From Andeanibacterium sp035497315 (lineage in GTDB: Bacteria > Pseudomonadota > Alphaproteobacteria > Sphingomonadales > Sphingomonadaceae): DNA of 48,639 bases. The stretch's first letter is position 1, and every line of letters starts with the position of its first letter. A program made the position numbers and the translations under genes. Under the pieces are notes generated by a model that made no database searches, was not told the origin of the DNA, and was given only the letters and a program-made list of their open reading frames with translations. The DNA is taken from assembly GCA_035497315.1 (NCBI GenBank), contig DATJDU010000031.1, positions 1-48,639 of the forward strand, read 5' to 3'. Shown in pieces: positions 47,797 to 48,639 of this stretch.

Positions 47797-48639
47797 TTGG
47801 GCGTCAAGCTTGCCAAAGGCAGCCTATTCGCCATCGGGGTCACCCTCGTATGGGCGGTGAGCGCGGTCGCATCCATTTCGCTGCGCGATGAGGGCGGGGC
47901 AGTGCTGCTGATGTGGCTGCCCAGCGCTGTGGCCGTTTGTGCGCTCTATGTGGCAAAGCCGGGCGAGCGCCTGGCGGTAATCCTGGCTCTGGCGCTGGGC
48001 AATGTCCTTCTCAACTTCTGGCTCGATATCGGGCCCGTCGATTCGCTCGGCTATGTCGTCGCCAATCTCGCTGAACCCGTGTTGATCGTTGCGATTGCGC
48101 ATCGGGTGATCGGCCGCCGCAAGCTTGAGGCGTTACGGCTGAGCGACATGATGCTGTTGTTCATGGGCGTATTGCTCGGTTCGGTTTCCAGCGCGGTAAT
48201 TGCCTTGCCGTTCCGCCCGCATCAGGATCTGGTCCAGTTCGTCTGGTGGATACTTGCCACCACGCTGGGTACGACTATCGGGGCACCGGTCATGCTTTCG
48301 CTGCACGACTGGCTCCGCCGCCGCCGCGAGAACGAGGCTCCGGCGAGCGAGAAACTGCCGGTGTGGTTCGGCATTTCCATGCTGACAATGTTCCTCCTGT
48401 CCTGGCTCATCCTGGGGTTCAGCCTGGTTTCGCTGGGAGCGGTCGTGGTGTTCGCGCTGGTGCTGGTGGTCACACGCTATGGCCAGATGGGTGCATCGAC
48501 GGGTATCCTGATGTTCGGCCTTGCGGGCACGCTGCGCTCCGTGGGCGGGCATACTCCTGCGGCCTATCTCGATTTCGCGCCCTTTGAAGCCGGTATCAAC
48601 CTGCAATTGCTGATGCTGCTGATGATGGCTTCTTCCCTG
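47797..48639 (+). CDS. MASE1-domain membrane sensor (3' end outside window)
   Basis: An open frame runs 281 codons to the right edge. It has about eight hydrophobic helices (for example LFAIGVTLVWAVSAVASISL, then WLPSAVAVCALYVA) and the family-like GTTIGAPVML after WWILATTLG. This is the MASE1 integral membrane sensory domain, which is found in front of GGDEF/EAL or histidine-kinase modules; the output domain lies outside. I chose the TTG at 47797 because AAGGAGG (47784–47790) sits six bases upstream; no ATG is available at this position. Confidence 0.8.
   Translation, partial: MGVKLAKGSLFAIGVTLVWAVSAVASISLRDEGGAVLLMWLPSAVAVCALYVAKPGERLAVILALALGNVLLNFWLDIGPVDSLGYVVANLAEPVLIVAIAHRVIGRRKLEALRLSDMMLLFMGVLLGSVSSAVIALPFRPHQDLVQFVWWILATTLGTTIGAPVMLSLHDWLRRRRENEAPASEKLPVWFGISMLTMFLLSWLILGFSLVSLGAVVVFALVLVVTRYGQMGASTGILMFGLAGTLRSVGGHTPAAYLDFAPFEAGINLQLLMLLMMASSL

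Noticed and set aside
1..48639. CRISPR array, tRNA/rRNA, integrase or transposase
   Set aside because: I looked for short evenly spaced repeats, cloverleaf-like sequences and DDE or tyrosine recombinase motifs and saw none. Short structured RNAs could be missed by eye.

Overview
The window is about 48.6 kb of high-GC chromosomal DNA from an alphaproteobacterium, most likely a member of the Sphingomonadales (Erythrobacteraceae or Sphingomonadaceae). The evidence is gene content and order: mutY divergent from dciA–DsbA-like–DsbA-like–smc, a MucR/Ros regulator whose zinc finger reads CLED rather than CLEC, a Fur without the usual CxxC, a plant/alphaproteobacterial-type glutamate-cysteine ligase, DUF1489 beside mgtE, class II DAHP synthase, and split phoH-ybeY-corC and miaB blocks. 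No tRNA, rRNA, CRISPR array, transposase or phage gene was seen. Both ends cut through genes: an OmpA-family protein on the left and a MASE1 membrane sensor on the right.

Layout. 0–8 kb: OmpA-type tail and terminator, SelO, an alpha/beta hydrolase–glycosyltransferase pair, a YfgM-like protein and BamB (outer-membrane assembly), then an ICMT-like membrane protein. 7.7–12.6 kb: a minus-strand run of M20 peptidase, rsmE, gshA and an ABM monooxygenase, with ubiA divergent. 12.6–14.5 kb: a VOC protein divergent from soxR across a SoxR-like box, then two small GIY-YIG genes, the second bracketed by inverted REP-like repeats. 14.5–21.1 kb: dciA, two DsbA-like genes and smc, divergent from mutY. 21.5–28.3 kb: a small membrane protein, a translationally coupled run (Tat-exported serine hydrolase, NudC, FrnE-like DsbA), and a tetR–glycosyltransferase operon divergent from an Acg-type nitroreductase. 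28.3–34.3 kb: DUF1489, mgtE, cyclophilin, lysR, and corC–ybeY–phoH. 34.3–37.5 kb: an accessory block (VOC protein with marR, an AT-rich secreted orphan, an SDR) that sits between phoH and miaB, which are normally adjacent. 37.5–43.1 kb: minus-strand housekeeping genes miaB, plsC, fur, mucR, rimI, tsaB, a RutE-like nitroreductase and nfu. 43.2–48.6 kb: M16 protease, class II DAHP synthase, MASE1 sensor.

The least explained signal is a family of three diverged copies of a 270–330 bp intergenic element, all in one orientation, at 21.20–21.53, 24.82–25.09 and 36.36–36.68 kb. In the half that I aligned codon by codon they run 40 codons between fixed blocks without an insertion or deletion, and the one length difference elsewhere is 9 bases. 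On the minus strand each copy holds an open frame of 70–73 codons with its start and stop at the same place. Yet differences between copies are spread evenly over codon positions, so it may be a structured RNA or DNA element rather than a gene. Three further loci show a regulator next to a detoxification-type enzyme with recognisable palindromic operators between them (SoxR/VOC, TetR/glycosyltransferase plus nitroreductase, MarR/VOC).
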